Source: Defluviitaleaceae bacterium
GTDB taxonomy: Bacteria; Bacillota; Clostridia; Lachnospirales; WRAA01
Direction of reading: 5' to 3'
DNA length: 10,922 nt
NCBI GenBank assembly: GCA_009780445.1
Contig: WRAA01000047.1
Span: 1-10,922 of the forward strand
The notes beneath the pieces are model-generated. The model saw only the letters and a list, made by a program, of their open reading frames with translations. It was not told the DNA's origin and made no database searches. Shown piece by piece: positions 5,044 to 10,922 of the stretch; within the stretch, counting starts at the first letter, position 1, and each line of letters opens with the position of its first letter. Position numbers and translations under genes: made by a program.

Positions 5044-6702
5044 CTAGCTAAAGTAGTAATAATCCCAGGCCTTGCCCTGCCCCACGGTTTGCGGGTAGAA
5101 CCCACTGCCCACGCCGTCCTCGCTTTCGAGTGTTATGGCGAGCCTCACAGGTTCGCCTTTTTTGTGCTTGCTGCCGGGAAGGCCCGCCATTTCCGCGGAT
5201 ACGGCATGTCCGCGCACTATCATTAGGAAGTCCTTGCGGCTCGTCGTCATAAATTCGCCCAGGGTCATGGTCTGCGTGTCCTTGTCGCGGCGGGCGCGCT
5301 TGCCCCTGCCCGTGCTTGGCGCAACTTCCGTGAAGCGGTTGATGTCATCAGAGTTTTGGAAGCTGTAGGTTTCCGCATAATGTTCGAAGAACTCGAACAC
5401 AATGAAGGACGCGAACATGTCAAGTGTCATGTCGCCGGAGACTGCCACACGCTTCCAGAACTTCGGCGCGGCGGCGGGCTTTATCATCAGCTTGTACATC
5501 GGCACGTGCTTGCCATGCTCGTCCTCCTGCTGCTGCAGGAACTCCGCCTCTGAAAGATCGTCCAGATTCGATATCAGCTCCAGCAGCTGGTCAAGCGAAG
5601 GTGTTGCAGGCAGCTTCATCATTGCGGCCGTAGAAAGCTTGAAGAACTGGAGGCCAAGCACTGTCGGCGAAAAAAACGTACACGGCGAGAACAGCGGGAT
5701 CTCGATGTCGTGCTGCGCCTCTACCGCATCGCGCACAAACGCCATGTCGCGCTCCATGTTGCAGCCGCTGATGTTTATGGGGTTTATGAAGCGCAGATAG
5801 GTGCCGAACACCGTGATCATGTGTATGGAAATTATGGTGCCCAGCGCAAAGGTGCCCGATATTATGTCTTGAAGCTCGTCGGGAACGGGTTTGCTAAGGT
5901 CGATCTGCGTTACGCTGTCGAAGTCCAGTCCGACCTCGGTGTAGATGTACCGGAATATTTCGTCGAAGGACGTGGGCTTGCAGAGCATGTCGTAGACATG
6001 ACCAGGGGTTATGATGCCCGACGTGGGCAGGAAGCTGTCGATAGCGTCCGCCGCCATGAAGATCGACATATCCGCTATCTCGCCGAAGAGCTTCCTTCGC
6101 TCCGCCTTGCTTGCCGTGCCTTCCGCTATCTTGAAGCCCCGCGGCGTCAGCTGGATCTTGTTGGAGTACAGAGACGGCATCCTTGCGATCAAGCCCATTT
6201 CGTCGGCCAGGCGCAGGAGGTATAGGATGTAGAACGGGTCCTGCAGGCTTAGCTTGCCCATCAGTTCCTCTTCCGCGCGGTCGTCAACATAACCGCTCAC
6301 CCGCTCCCCTCTGAAACAGCTTGCCATGTTTACATTGTCCACAAGATCGAAACTTGGCGACAGGCAGGAGAGCATCACAGCCAGATCCTGCGTCACGGGG
6401 TGGGCGTCACGGGTATAGGAAACTTCGCGGAACTCAAATTTTTCGAACCGCTTGAAGCTTTTTATCGTCGGAATGGTTGTCGTGAAGGTTTTTTTGTGGT
6501 ATCCTTTTGTTATGAGCCAGATGATGTTGTTTGGCGTGAGGTATGTGCTGTCGATTATCGCGCCGGACTGCCACCTGCGGTAGAACGAGAAAAAATATTT
6601 CAGCAGGCCGCGCTTGCCCCTTGCTCCAAGCCCGGTATACGCCTGCTTGAACTCCTGCTCGTAAATATCGGTTACAACACGTAACATATCGGTATAATCC
6701 AT
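5044..6702 (-). CDS. Uncharacterised protein with C-terminal pRiA4b ORF-3-like domain
   Basis: The product is 552 aa, of unknown function. The best clue is residues 402-447. They run MYKLMIKPAAAPKFWKRVAV, then a GDMTLDMFASFI stretch, then HYAETYSF. This matches the plan of the plasmid pRiA4b ORF-3-like family (short beta strand, P.xWRrv-like turn, SGD.TL helix, H...F). Residues 155-195 (LLRLADEMGLI ... IQLTPRGFKIA) look like a winged-helix segment. A basic patch, GRGKRARRDK (465-474), and a Lys-rich stretch near 512-515 could touch nucleic acid. No signal peptide or transmembrane helix is evident, so it is cytoplasmic. It has its own predicted promoter (6776-6748) and a weak Shine-Dalgarno before ATG 6702. 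The gene ends 3 nt from the convergent guaB stop. It could be a regulator or an accessory gene, but no role can be assigned. Confidence 0.8.
   Translation of the reverse strand: MDYTDMLRVVTDIYEQEFKQAYTGLGARGKRGLLKYFFSFYRRWQSGAIIDSTYLTPNNIIWLITKGYHKKTFTTTIPTIKSFKRFEKFEFREVSYTRDAHPVTQDLAVMLSCLSPSFDLVDNVNMASCFRGERVSGYVDDRAEEELMGKLSLQDPFYILYLLRLADEMGLIARMPSLYSNKIQLTPRGFKIAEGTASKAERRKLFGEIADMSIFMAADAIDSFLPTSGIITPGHVYDMLCKPTSFDEIFRYIYTEVGLDFDSVTQIDLSKPVPDELQDIISGTFALGTIISIHMITVFGTYLRFINPINISGCNMERDMAFVRDAVEAQHDIEIPLFSPCTFFSPTVLGLQFFKLSTAAMMKLPATPSLDQLLELISNLDDLSEAEFLQQQEDEHGKHVPMYKLMIKPAAAPKFWKRVAVSGDMTLDMFASFIVFEFFEHYAETYSFQNSDDINRFTEVAPSTGRGKRARRDKDTQTMTLGEFMTTSRKDFLMIVRGHAVSAEMAGLPGSKHKKGEPVRLAITLESEDGVGSGFYPQTVGQGKAWDYYYFS
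6671..6698 (+). promoter_or_regulatory. Predicted promoter of the clpS-clpA operon
   Basis: A perfect -10 TATAAT (6693-6698) has GTTACA (6671-6676, 4 of 6) as a -35 with a 16-bp spacer. It lies within the first codons of the divergent gene, so the two 5' ends would overlap. The start near 6705 gives a clpS leader of about 97 nt. Confidence 0.5.
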
Positions 6703-6747
6703 TTCAGGCTCGCTTTCGTGAAGAAGATGTTTTCGACAATCTACTAT

Positions 6748-6776
6748 ATTGTACCGGACTGCCCGGCCTATTACAA
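6748..6776 (-). promoter_or_regulatory. Predicted promoter of the pRiA4b-like gene
   Basis: On the minus strand, TTGTAA (6776-6771, 4 of 6) and TACAAT (6753-6748, 5 of 6) are separated by 17 bp. The start near 6741 gives a leader of about 38 nt to ATG 6702. It lies inside the clpS leader, so the two promoters face each other and their transcripts overlap. Confidence 0.5.
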
Positions 6777-6801
6777 GGACGAATTAGAAAAAGGGGATCA
6801 T

Positions 6802-7110
6802 ATGTCACTACACCATGTGAAGCCGACAATTATTACCGAGACGAATATAAAGATGCCGCGCATGTTCAAGGTGATCATGCACAACGACAACATCACCGAG
6901 ATGGACTTTGTTGTGGAAGTCCTTATGGACGTGTTTCGGAAGACGCGCGAATCCGCGGAGGTCACCATGCTCGAGATCCACAACAACGGCCACGGTGTCG
7001 CCGGCATCTACACCTATGACATCGCGGTGTCGAAGAAGCTGCAGACGGACAGGCTGGCCGGCACCCGCGGCTTCCCCCTGCGCCTCTCGCTGGACGCGGC
7101 AAAGGAGTGA
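6802..7110 (+). CDS. clpS: ATP-dependent Clp protease adaptor ClpS
   Basis: The product is 102 aa. The ClpS core (about 21-98) is clear: MFKVIMHNDNITEMDFVVEV (21-40), an LEIHNNGHGVAGIYTYDIA segment (57-75) and the closing FPLRLSL (91-97). By family knowledge it binds proteins with a bulky N-terminal residue (N-degrons) and hands them to ClpA. The pocket residues are mostly kept: Asn28, Asp29, Met34 and His60. The second Asp of the usual NDD is Asn30. I chose ATG 6802 because AAGGGG (6791-6796) lies 5 nt before it and the ClpS core follows soon after. An in-frame GTG at 6718 would add 28 residues that do not look like ClpS. The stop is 4 nt before clpA, whose Shine-Dalgarno lies in the last clpS codons, implying translational coupling. 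Confidence 0.95.
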   Translation: MSLHHVKPTIITETNIKMPRMFKVIMHNDNITEMDFVVEVLMDVFRKTRESAEVTMLEIHNNGHGVAGIYTYDIAVSKKLQTDRLAGTRGFPLRLSLDAAKE

Positions 7111-7114
7111 ACCC

Positions 7115-9382
7115 ATGAAGCTTGAGAACATCTGCAACCAGATATACGTCGTCGCGCTGAACGAAGCGCGTATACAGGGGCATGAGTATATTACGCCGGA
7201 ACACTTCCTCTATGCCTCGCTTATGTTCGACCACGGCAAGGAGCTTGTGGGCAAGAGCGGCGGCGACATCGCGGCCATCCAGGGCGAACTTCTCGAGTTC
7301 TTCCGCACGCGTATGCCGCTGAAATCCGGGGACAACCCAACGGACTCCTTCGAGTTCGTGAAAATGTTTGAGCTGGCCACGGCGCAGGCGCGCGGCCTTG
7401 GCTCCGGCCTTGTGCATCTGGGCAACATACTTGCGGCGATACTGAATCTGCCCGAGTCCTTTGCGTCCTACTACATGCAGAAGAACGGCGTAAGCCGCCT
7501 GGCCGTAATCGGCCACGCGTCGAAGCCCCATGTAACGCAGGGACCTACGCAGAGCGAACCGCGCGGCGTAGGCAACGCCGACAACAAACCCGCCGACGAA
7601 AACGTGCTGGAGAAATACACCACCAACATGGTGGCCAAGGCCGCAAACGGCGAGTATGACCCGCTGATCGCCCGCGACGGCGCGTTGTCCCGCACGATAC
7701 AGGTGCTTAGCCGCCGGCTGAAGAACAACCCGATACACGTGGGCGAACCCGGCGTCGGCAAGACGGCGATCGTAGAAGGCTTGGCGGCGCGTATCGCCGC
7801 GGACGACGTTCCCGGCAGCTTGAGGGGCAGCCGGATCTTCTACGTAGACATGGGCACCCTGCTGGCCGGCACCAAGTACCGCGGAGACTTCGAAGAGCGG
7901 CTGATCAAGGTCGTGGAAGCCATCGCCTGCCACGAATCGCCCATCATCTACATCGACGAGATCCACACCGTGGTCGGCGCGGGTTCTGTCGGCTCCGGCG
8001 CGCTGGACGCGGGAAGCATACTCAAGCCGTACCTCACCAAGGGGCATATACGCTTCATCGGCTCCACCACGTATGAGGAATACAAGAAATACTTCGAGAA
8101 AGACCGCGCCCTGTCCCGCCGCTTCCAGAAGATCGACATTACAGAGCCGAGCCTTGACGAAAGCTTCGAGATCCTGAGCGGCTTGCGCAAGAAGTACGAG
8201 GGCTTCCACGGCGTGGCGTATTCCGACGAAATTCTGCGGCTGGTGTGCGAGCTGTCCGCGCGCTACATGCCGGACAGGTTCATGCCCGACAAGGCCATCG
8301 ACGTAATGGACGAAACCGGGGCGCACATCCGCATTACACGCACCGACGGCGAAGTCACGAAGGTTCTTGCCGAGGATATCGAGCGCACAGTCGCGCTTAT
8401 GGCGCGTATCCCCGAGAAGTCTGTCAGCGGCACCGAGGCCGACAAGCTGATGTATCTCGAGGAAAACATCAAGAAGGAGCTGTTCGGCCAGGACGGCGCG
8501 GTGACATCCGTTGTGTCCGCCATAAAGGCCAGCCGAAGCGGGCTGAACGACAGCGAAAAGTGCGTGGCAAGCCTGCTCTTCGTGGGGCCGACGGGCGTGG
8601 GCAAGACCGAGATCGCCAAGCTCTTGGCGAAGAACCTTGGGCTGAAACTGCTGCGCTACGACATGAGCGAGTATCAGGAGAAACATTCCGTGGCGCGGCT
8701 GATCGGCTCTCCGCCGGGTTATGTCGGATACGAAGAGGGCGGCCTGCTTACGGAGGCCATCCGCAAAAGCCCCCACGCCGTGCTGCTGCTGGACGAGATC
8801 GAAAAGGCGCACCCCGACATCTTCAACGTGCTGCTGCAGATAATGGACTATGGCGCGCTGACCGACAATTCGGGCAAGAAGGCGGACTTCCGCAACATCG
8901 TGCTGATCATGACGTCCAACGCCGGGGCGAAGGAGCTTGGGCGGCGTATCATCGGCTACGGCGGGTTGTCCGGCGGCCGCGAGGCTATCGACAAGGCCGT
9001 GGAGCGTTTATTCAGCCCGGAGTTCCGCAACCGGCTTGACGGCGTAATACAGTTTAACAAGGTGGATACACACATGGCGGAGCTTATCGCGGCAAAGGCT
9101 GTGGGGAAGCTGGGCGAAAGGCTGGGCGAGAAGAATGTGTCCATCACGCTTAGCGACGCGGCTCTGCGTTATGTCGCCGAACACGGATTCTCCGAGGAAT
9201 ACGGCGCGCGGGAGATCATCCGCACAGTCGAGCGCGAGATCAAGACCCCGCTGATCGACAAGGTGCTGTTCGGCAGTTTGCAGGGCGGCGGCAAGGTGTT
9301 TGTGGACTACAAGGACGGCAAGCTCGTGATATCATCGCGCAAGGCCTATGCCAAGCGCGGAAAGGCGGAGGAAAAGCTATAG
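7115..9382 (+). CDS. clpA: ATP-dependent Clp protease ATP-binding subunit ClpA
   Basis: The product is 755 aa, the usual ClpA length. The N-domain (1 to about 145) is the ClpS docking region and is followed by a polar linker. AAA+ module 1 has Walker A GEPGVGKT (210-217), Walker B IIYIDE (277-282) and pore loop KYRGDFEER (254-262). AAA+ module 2 has Walker A GPTGVGKT (491-498), Walker B VLLLDE (556-561) and pore loop GYVG (535-538). There is no coiled-coil M-domain between the modules, which separates it from ClpB and ClpC. The ClpP-docking tripeptide appears as IGY (613-615) in a glycine-rich loop instead of IGL/IGF. It unfolds substrates and threads them into ClpP, which is not in this window. 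AAAGGAG (7101-7107), 7 nt upstream, fixes ATG 7115. The stop TAG overlaps the likely initiation site of the next gene. Confidence 0.96.
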   Translation: MKLENICNQIYVVALNEARIQGHEYITPEHFLYASLMFDHGKELVGKSGGDIAAIQGELLEFFRTRMPLKSGDNPTDSFEFVKMFELATAQARGLGSGLVHLGNILAAILNLPESFASYYMQKNGVSRLAVIGHASKPHVTQGPTQSEPRGVGNADNKPADENVLEKYTTNMVAKAANGEYDPLIARDGALSRTIQVLSRRLKNNPIHVGEPGVGKTAIVEGLAARIAADDVPGSLRGSRIFYVDMGTLLAGTKYRGDFEERLIKVVEAIACHESPIIYIDEIHTVVGAGSVGSGALDAGSILKPYLTKGHIRFIGSTTYEEYKKYFEKDRALSRRFQKIDITEPSLDESFEILSGLRKKYEGFHGVAYSDEILRLVCELSARYMPDRFMPDKAIDVMDETGAHIRITRTDGEVTKVLAEDIERTVALMARIPEKSVSGTEADKLMYLEENIKKELFGQDGAVTSVVSAIKASRSGLNDSEKCVASLLFVGPTGVGKTEIAKLLAKNLGLKLLRYDMSEYQEKHSVARLIGSPPGYVGYEEGGLLTEAIRKSPHAVLLLDEIEKAHPDIFNVLLQIMDYGALTDNSGKKADFRNIVLIMTSNAGAKELGRRIIGYGGLSGGREAIDKAVERLFSPEFRNRLDGVIQFNKVDTHMAELIAAKAVGKLGERLGEKNVSITLSDAALRYVAEHGFSEEYGAREIIRTVEREIKTPLIDKVLFGSLQGGGKVFVDYKDGKLVISSRKAYAKRGKAEEKL
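9367..9381 (+). promoter_or_regulatory. GGAGG Shine-Dalgarno pointing to a non-standard ATA start
   Basis: GGAGG (9367-9371) is followed after 7 nt by ATA (9379-9381), which overlaps the clpA stop TAG (9380-9382). ATA is in frame with the DUF362 gene and would give N-terminus M-DTVSLRRCETYDE, the strand that opens this family. The first standard start in frame, TTG 9394, is 22 nt from the Shine-Dalgarno and has none of its own. Confidence 0.5.
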
Positions 9383-9393
9383 ATACGGTATCT

Positions 9394-10584
9394 TTGCGGC
9401 GGTGCGAAACATATGATGAAGGTGAGGTACTGCGCGCGGTGACGGCCGCTCTGGATGATCTGGGCGGAATCAGCGCGTTTGTGAAACCCGGCGAGAAGGT
9501 TCTGCTCAAGGCAAACCTGCTGATGGAGAAACGGCCGGAGGACGCGACTCTGACACACCCGGCCGTACTCAAGGCCATGATCGAGATTCTGACGGCCAAC
9601 GGCAACCCTGTGACCATCGGCGACAGCCCCGGCGGCCCCTTCAACGACTCCATGCTGTCGCGGATCTACCGCACAGGCGGTTATGCCGCGCTTGCGGATC
9701 AAACCGGCGCCGCGTTAAACCGCAACTACGCATCATGCAGCCGCGAGAACCCGCGCGGTCTGCTGCTGAAACGGCTGACAATGACGGACATGCTGAACGA
9801 CCACGACAAGGTAATCAGCGTATCGAAGCTGAAAACCCACGGCATGATGACCTATACGGGCGCGGTGAAGAACCTGTTCGGCACGATACCCGGCATCATG
9901 AAGGCCGAGTACCACCTGAACATGCCGGAATACGACAACTTTGCCGACGCGCTCATCGACATATGTCTGGCGGCGAACCCCGTGCTGTCGGTGATGGACG
10001 GCATCGTGGGCATGGAGGGGCATGGGCCTTCCGCGGGGGAGCCGCGTAGCCTGGGCGTACTGCTGGCCGGCGCAAACCCCTTCGCGCTGGACCGCATAGC
10101 CTGCGAGATCATCTCCCTGCCTCCGGAGAAGGTACCCACCCTGCGCCGTGCCATCGCGCGGGAGCTGTCCGGCGCGGATCTGCCGGACATCACCACCCTT
10201 GGCGATGCCCCGCAGAGCTTCAAGGTGAGCGACTTCGCCATACCCAAGCCGAGCCGGATCAATCCGTCCAAGTCACTTCCGCCATTTATCCAGAAGGCCA
10301 TGAGTCGCGTGCTGCAGCCGCGGCCGCACTTCCTGCACGACAAGTGCGTGGGCTGCGGCGTGTGCGGTGAAAGCTGCCCCGTGAAGGTCATCAGCTTCCC
10401 CGAAAAGCGCAAGCCCAAGGCGGATCTGGACGGTTGCATAAGATGCTACTGCTGTCAGGAGCTTTGCCCCGTCAAGGCCGTGGTTATCAAACGCCCCCTG
10501 CTGATGAAGCTGTTTGTCGAAAACGCGTTCAGCAGCCTCACCGGCGCGATCATCAAAAAAATTCAGTACAGGAAGAGGACATAA
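9394..10584 (+). CDS. DUF362 protein with C-terminal two-[4Fe-4S] ferredoxin domain
   Basis: The product is 396 aa from TTG 9394, the first accepted bacterial start; five more residues are likely if initiation is at ATA 9379. The DUF362 part (1 to about 280) shows FVKPGEKVLLKANLLM (29-44), HPAVLKA (55-61), IGDSPGGPF (75-83), SKLKTHGMM (144-152), AVKNLFGTIPG (157-167) and NPFALDRIA (228-236). The ferredoxin part has CVGCGVCGESCP (318-329) and CIRCYCCQELCP (348-359), enough for two [4Fe-4S] clusters plus one spare cysteine (Cys353). The reaction is unknown; relatives are presumed cytoplasmic redox or metal-related proteins. A basic, amphipathic tail (about 366-396) follows the clusters. It overlaps or abuts clpA upstream and is 3 nt from the HPr-like gene downstream, so it is cotranscribed with both. 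Confidence 0.9.
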   Translation: MRRCETYDEGEVLRAVTAALDDLGGISAFVKPGEKVLLKANLLMEKRPEDATLTHPAVLKAMIEILTANGNPVTIGDSPGGPFNDSMLSRIYRTGGYAALADQTGAALNRNYASCSRENPRGLLLKRLTMTDMLNDHDKVISVSKLKTHGMMTYTGAVKNLFGTIPGIMKAEYHLNMPEYDNFADALIDICLAANPVLSVMDGIVGMEGHGPSAGEPRSLGVLLAGANPFALDRIACEIISLPPEKVPTLRRAIARELSGADLPDITTLGDAPQSFKVSDFAIPKPSRINPSKSLPPFIQKAMSRVLQPRPHFLHDKCVGCGVCGESCPVKVISFPEKRKPKADLDGCIRCYCCQELCPVKAVVIKRPLLMKLFVENAFSSLTGAIIKKIQYRKRT

Positions 10585-10587
10585 CGC

Positions 10588-10827
10588 ATGACATCAATTA
10601 TGATTCATCTTGACTCCGTAGAGAAGGTCAAGAGCTTTGTGAACATCATCTCCGTCTTTGACGGCGAGTACGACCTTGGTTCCGACAGATATGTGGTTGA
10701 CGCAAAGTCCATCATGGGCATATTCAGCCTGGACCTTAGCAAGCCGCTTAGGCTCGACATTCACGACGAGCGGGAGCTTGAGAAGGTACAGCAAAAGCTT
10801 GCCGAGTTCGCCATTACAAATTCCTAG
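10588..10827 (+). CDS. HPr-like protein lacking the phosphorylatable histidine
   Basis: The product is 79 aa, close to HPr length. It aligns with HPr through D-S at 9-10, the central KSIMGIFSLDL (40-50) and the closing helix (about 61-73). Where HPr has GIHARPA this protein has VEKVKSF, so Lys13 takes the place of His15 and it cannot carry phosphate for PTS sugar uptake. The Ser46 site of HPr is kept as Ser41 within KSIMG, so control by an HPr kinase is conceivable. Similar His-less homologues occur in clostridia and are thought to be regulatory. AGAGGA (10574-10579) lies 8 nt before ATG. The last sense codon (TCC, Ser79) and the stop TAG belong to the right-hand foldback repeat, so the tail may have been altered by insertion. 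Confidence 0.85.
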   Translation: MTSIMIHLDSVEKVKSFVNIISVFDGEYDLGSDRYVVDAKSIMGIFSLDLSKPLRLDIHDERELEKVQQKLAEFAITNS

Positions 10828-10922
10828 GGCGTGTTTGAAAACCCGCTTCCGGCGGATTTTCGAGTGATTTTTTCGCTAGACTAGGAAGTGGCAAACGCCG
10901 CGAACCCTTGTGGTTCGCAAGT
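10822..10922. repeat. Interspersed foldback repeat, right copy, inverted relative to left copy, cut by window end
   Basis: The reverse complement of this stretch matches 56-157 over its whole length, with about six to eight substitutions and a one-base gap in the central loop. It begins at TCCTAGG (10822-10828) and runs through the central hairpin GCGAACC/GGTTCGC near the window end. The second arm lies beyond the window. As the first sequence after the clpS-clpA-DUF362-HPr operon, it may also act as that operon's terminator. Confidence 0.88.

Noticed and set aside
6718..6804. GTG 6718 as the start of clpS
   Set aside because: It adds 28 residues unlike ClpS and has no ribosome-binding site; ATG 6802 has AAGGGG at 5 nt.
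6962..8812. Very long open frame (616 codons) antisense to clpA
   Set aside because: It lies opposite conserved Walker and pore motifs of ClpA, has no Shine-Dalgarno, and has the His/Val/Arg-rich composition expected of a GC-rich codon shadow.
7115..9382. ClpB or ClpC identity for the Clp ATPase
   Set aside because: There is no coiled-coil middle domain between the AAA+ modules, the adjacent gene is clpS, and the length fits ClpA.
1..10922. Composite transposon bounded by the inverted repeats
   Set aside because: No transposase or integrase lies inside, the content is largely housekeeping, and the repeats are themselves palindromic, so their relative orientation means little.
1..10922. tRNA, rRNA, CRISPR array or phage module
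   Set aside because: I saw no cloverleaf, no regularly spaced direct repeats and no phage structural or integrase genes on either strand.

Overview
The window looks like a chromosomal piece of a GC-rich, Gram-positive anaerobe, most likely a clostridial lineage from gut or rumen. The reasons are a lipoprotein of DUF4825 type, a secreted SH3/NlpC-P60 wall hydrolase, a ClpS/ClpA pair, a DUF362 protein fused to two [4Fe-4S] clusters, and a histidine-less HPr-like protein. Ribosome-binding sites are strong AGGAG types and promoters are sigma-A-like, several with an extended -10. The taxon is inferred from gene content only. No tRNA, rRNA, CRISPR array, transposase or phage gene was found.

Layout. 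Positions 1-157 and 10822-10922 are two copies, in opposite orientation, of one interspersed foldback repeat, and both are cut by the window edges. This is what a metagenomic contig that breaks at repeats looks like. From left to right: the foldback; a small lipoprotein (165-572, +); a second, unrelated foldback element (595-721); a membrane-anchored or secreted NodB polysaccharide deacetylase (849-1814, +); a secreted SH3x3-NlpC/P60 hydrolase (1940-3454, +) with its own promoter and a following hairpin; an IMP dehydrogenase family gene (3595-5040, +); a convergent gene for a large protein with a pRiA4b ORF-3-like C-terminus (6702-5044, -); and, divergent from it, a tight operon clpS - clpA - DUF362/ferredoxin - HPr-like (6802-10827, +).

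How the genes fit together. The first block is cell-envelope work: an exported lipoprotein, a wall or glycan deacetylase and a peptidoglycan peptidase. The last block is protein quality control, with the ClpS N-degron adaptor delivering substrates to the ClpA unfoldase. It is cotranscribed with an iron-sulfur protein and a probable regulatory HPr homologue.

Most notable points. (1) The GuaB homologue has the full IMPDH fold plus a CBS pair, but the universally required catalytic cysteine is serine, the surrounding loop is rewritten, and the Arg-Tyr dyad of the flap is not recognisable. It is either a non-catalytic or re-purposed IMPDH paralogue or an enzyme with changed chemistry. (2) The DUF362 gene appears to start at an ATA codon that overlaps the clpA stop, placed exactly 7 nt after a GGAGG Shine-Dalgarno. 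(3) The foldback repeats end exactly on functional gene signals: the Shine-Dalgarno of one gene and the last sense codon plus stop of another. I did not find a convincing new defence or mobile system; the degenerate-site GuaB and the repeat family are the best candidates for novelty.
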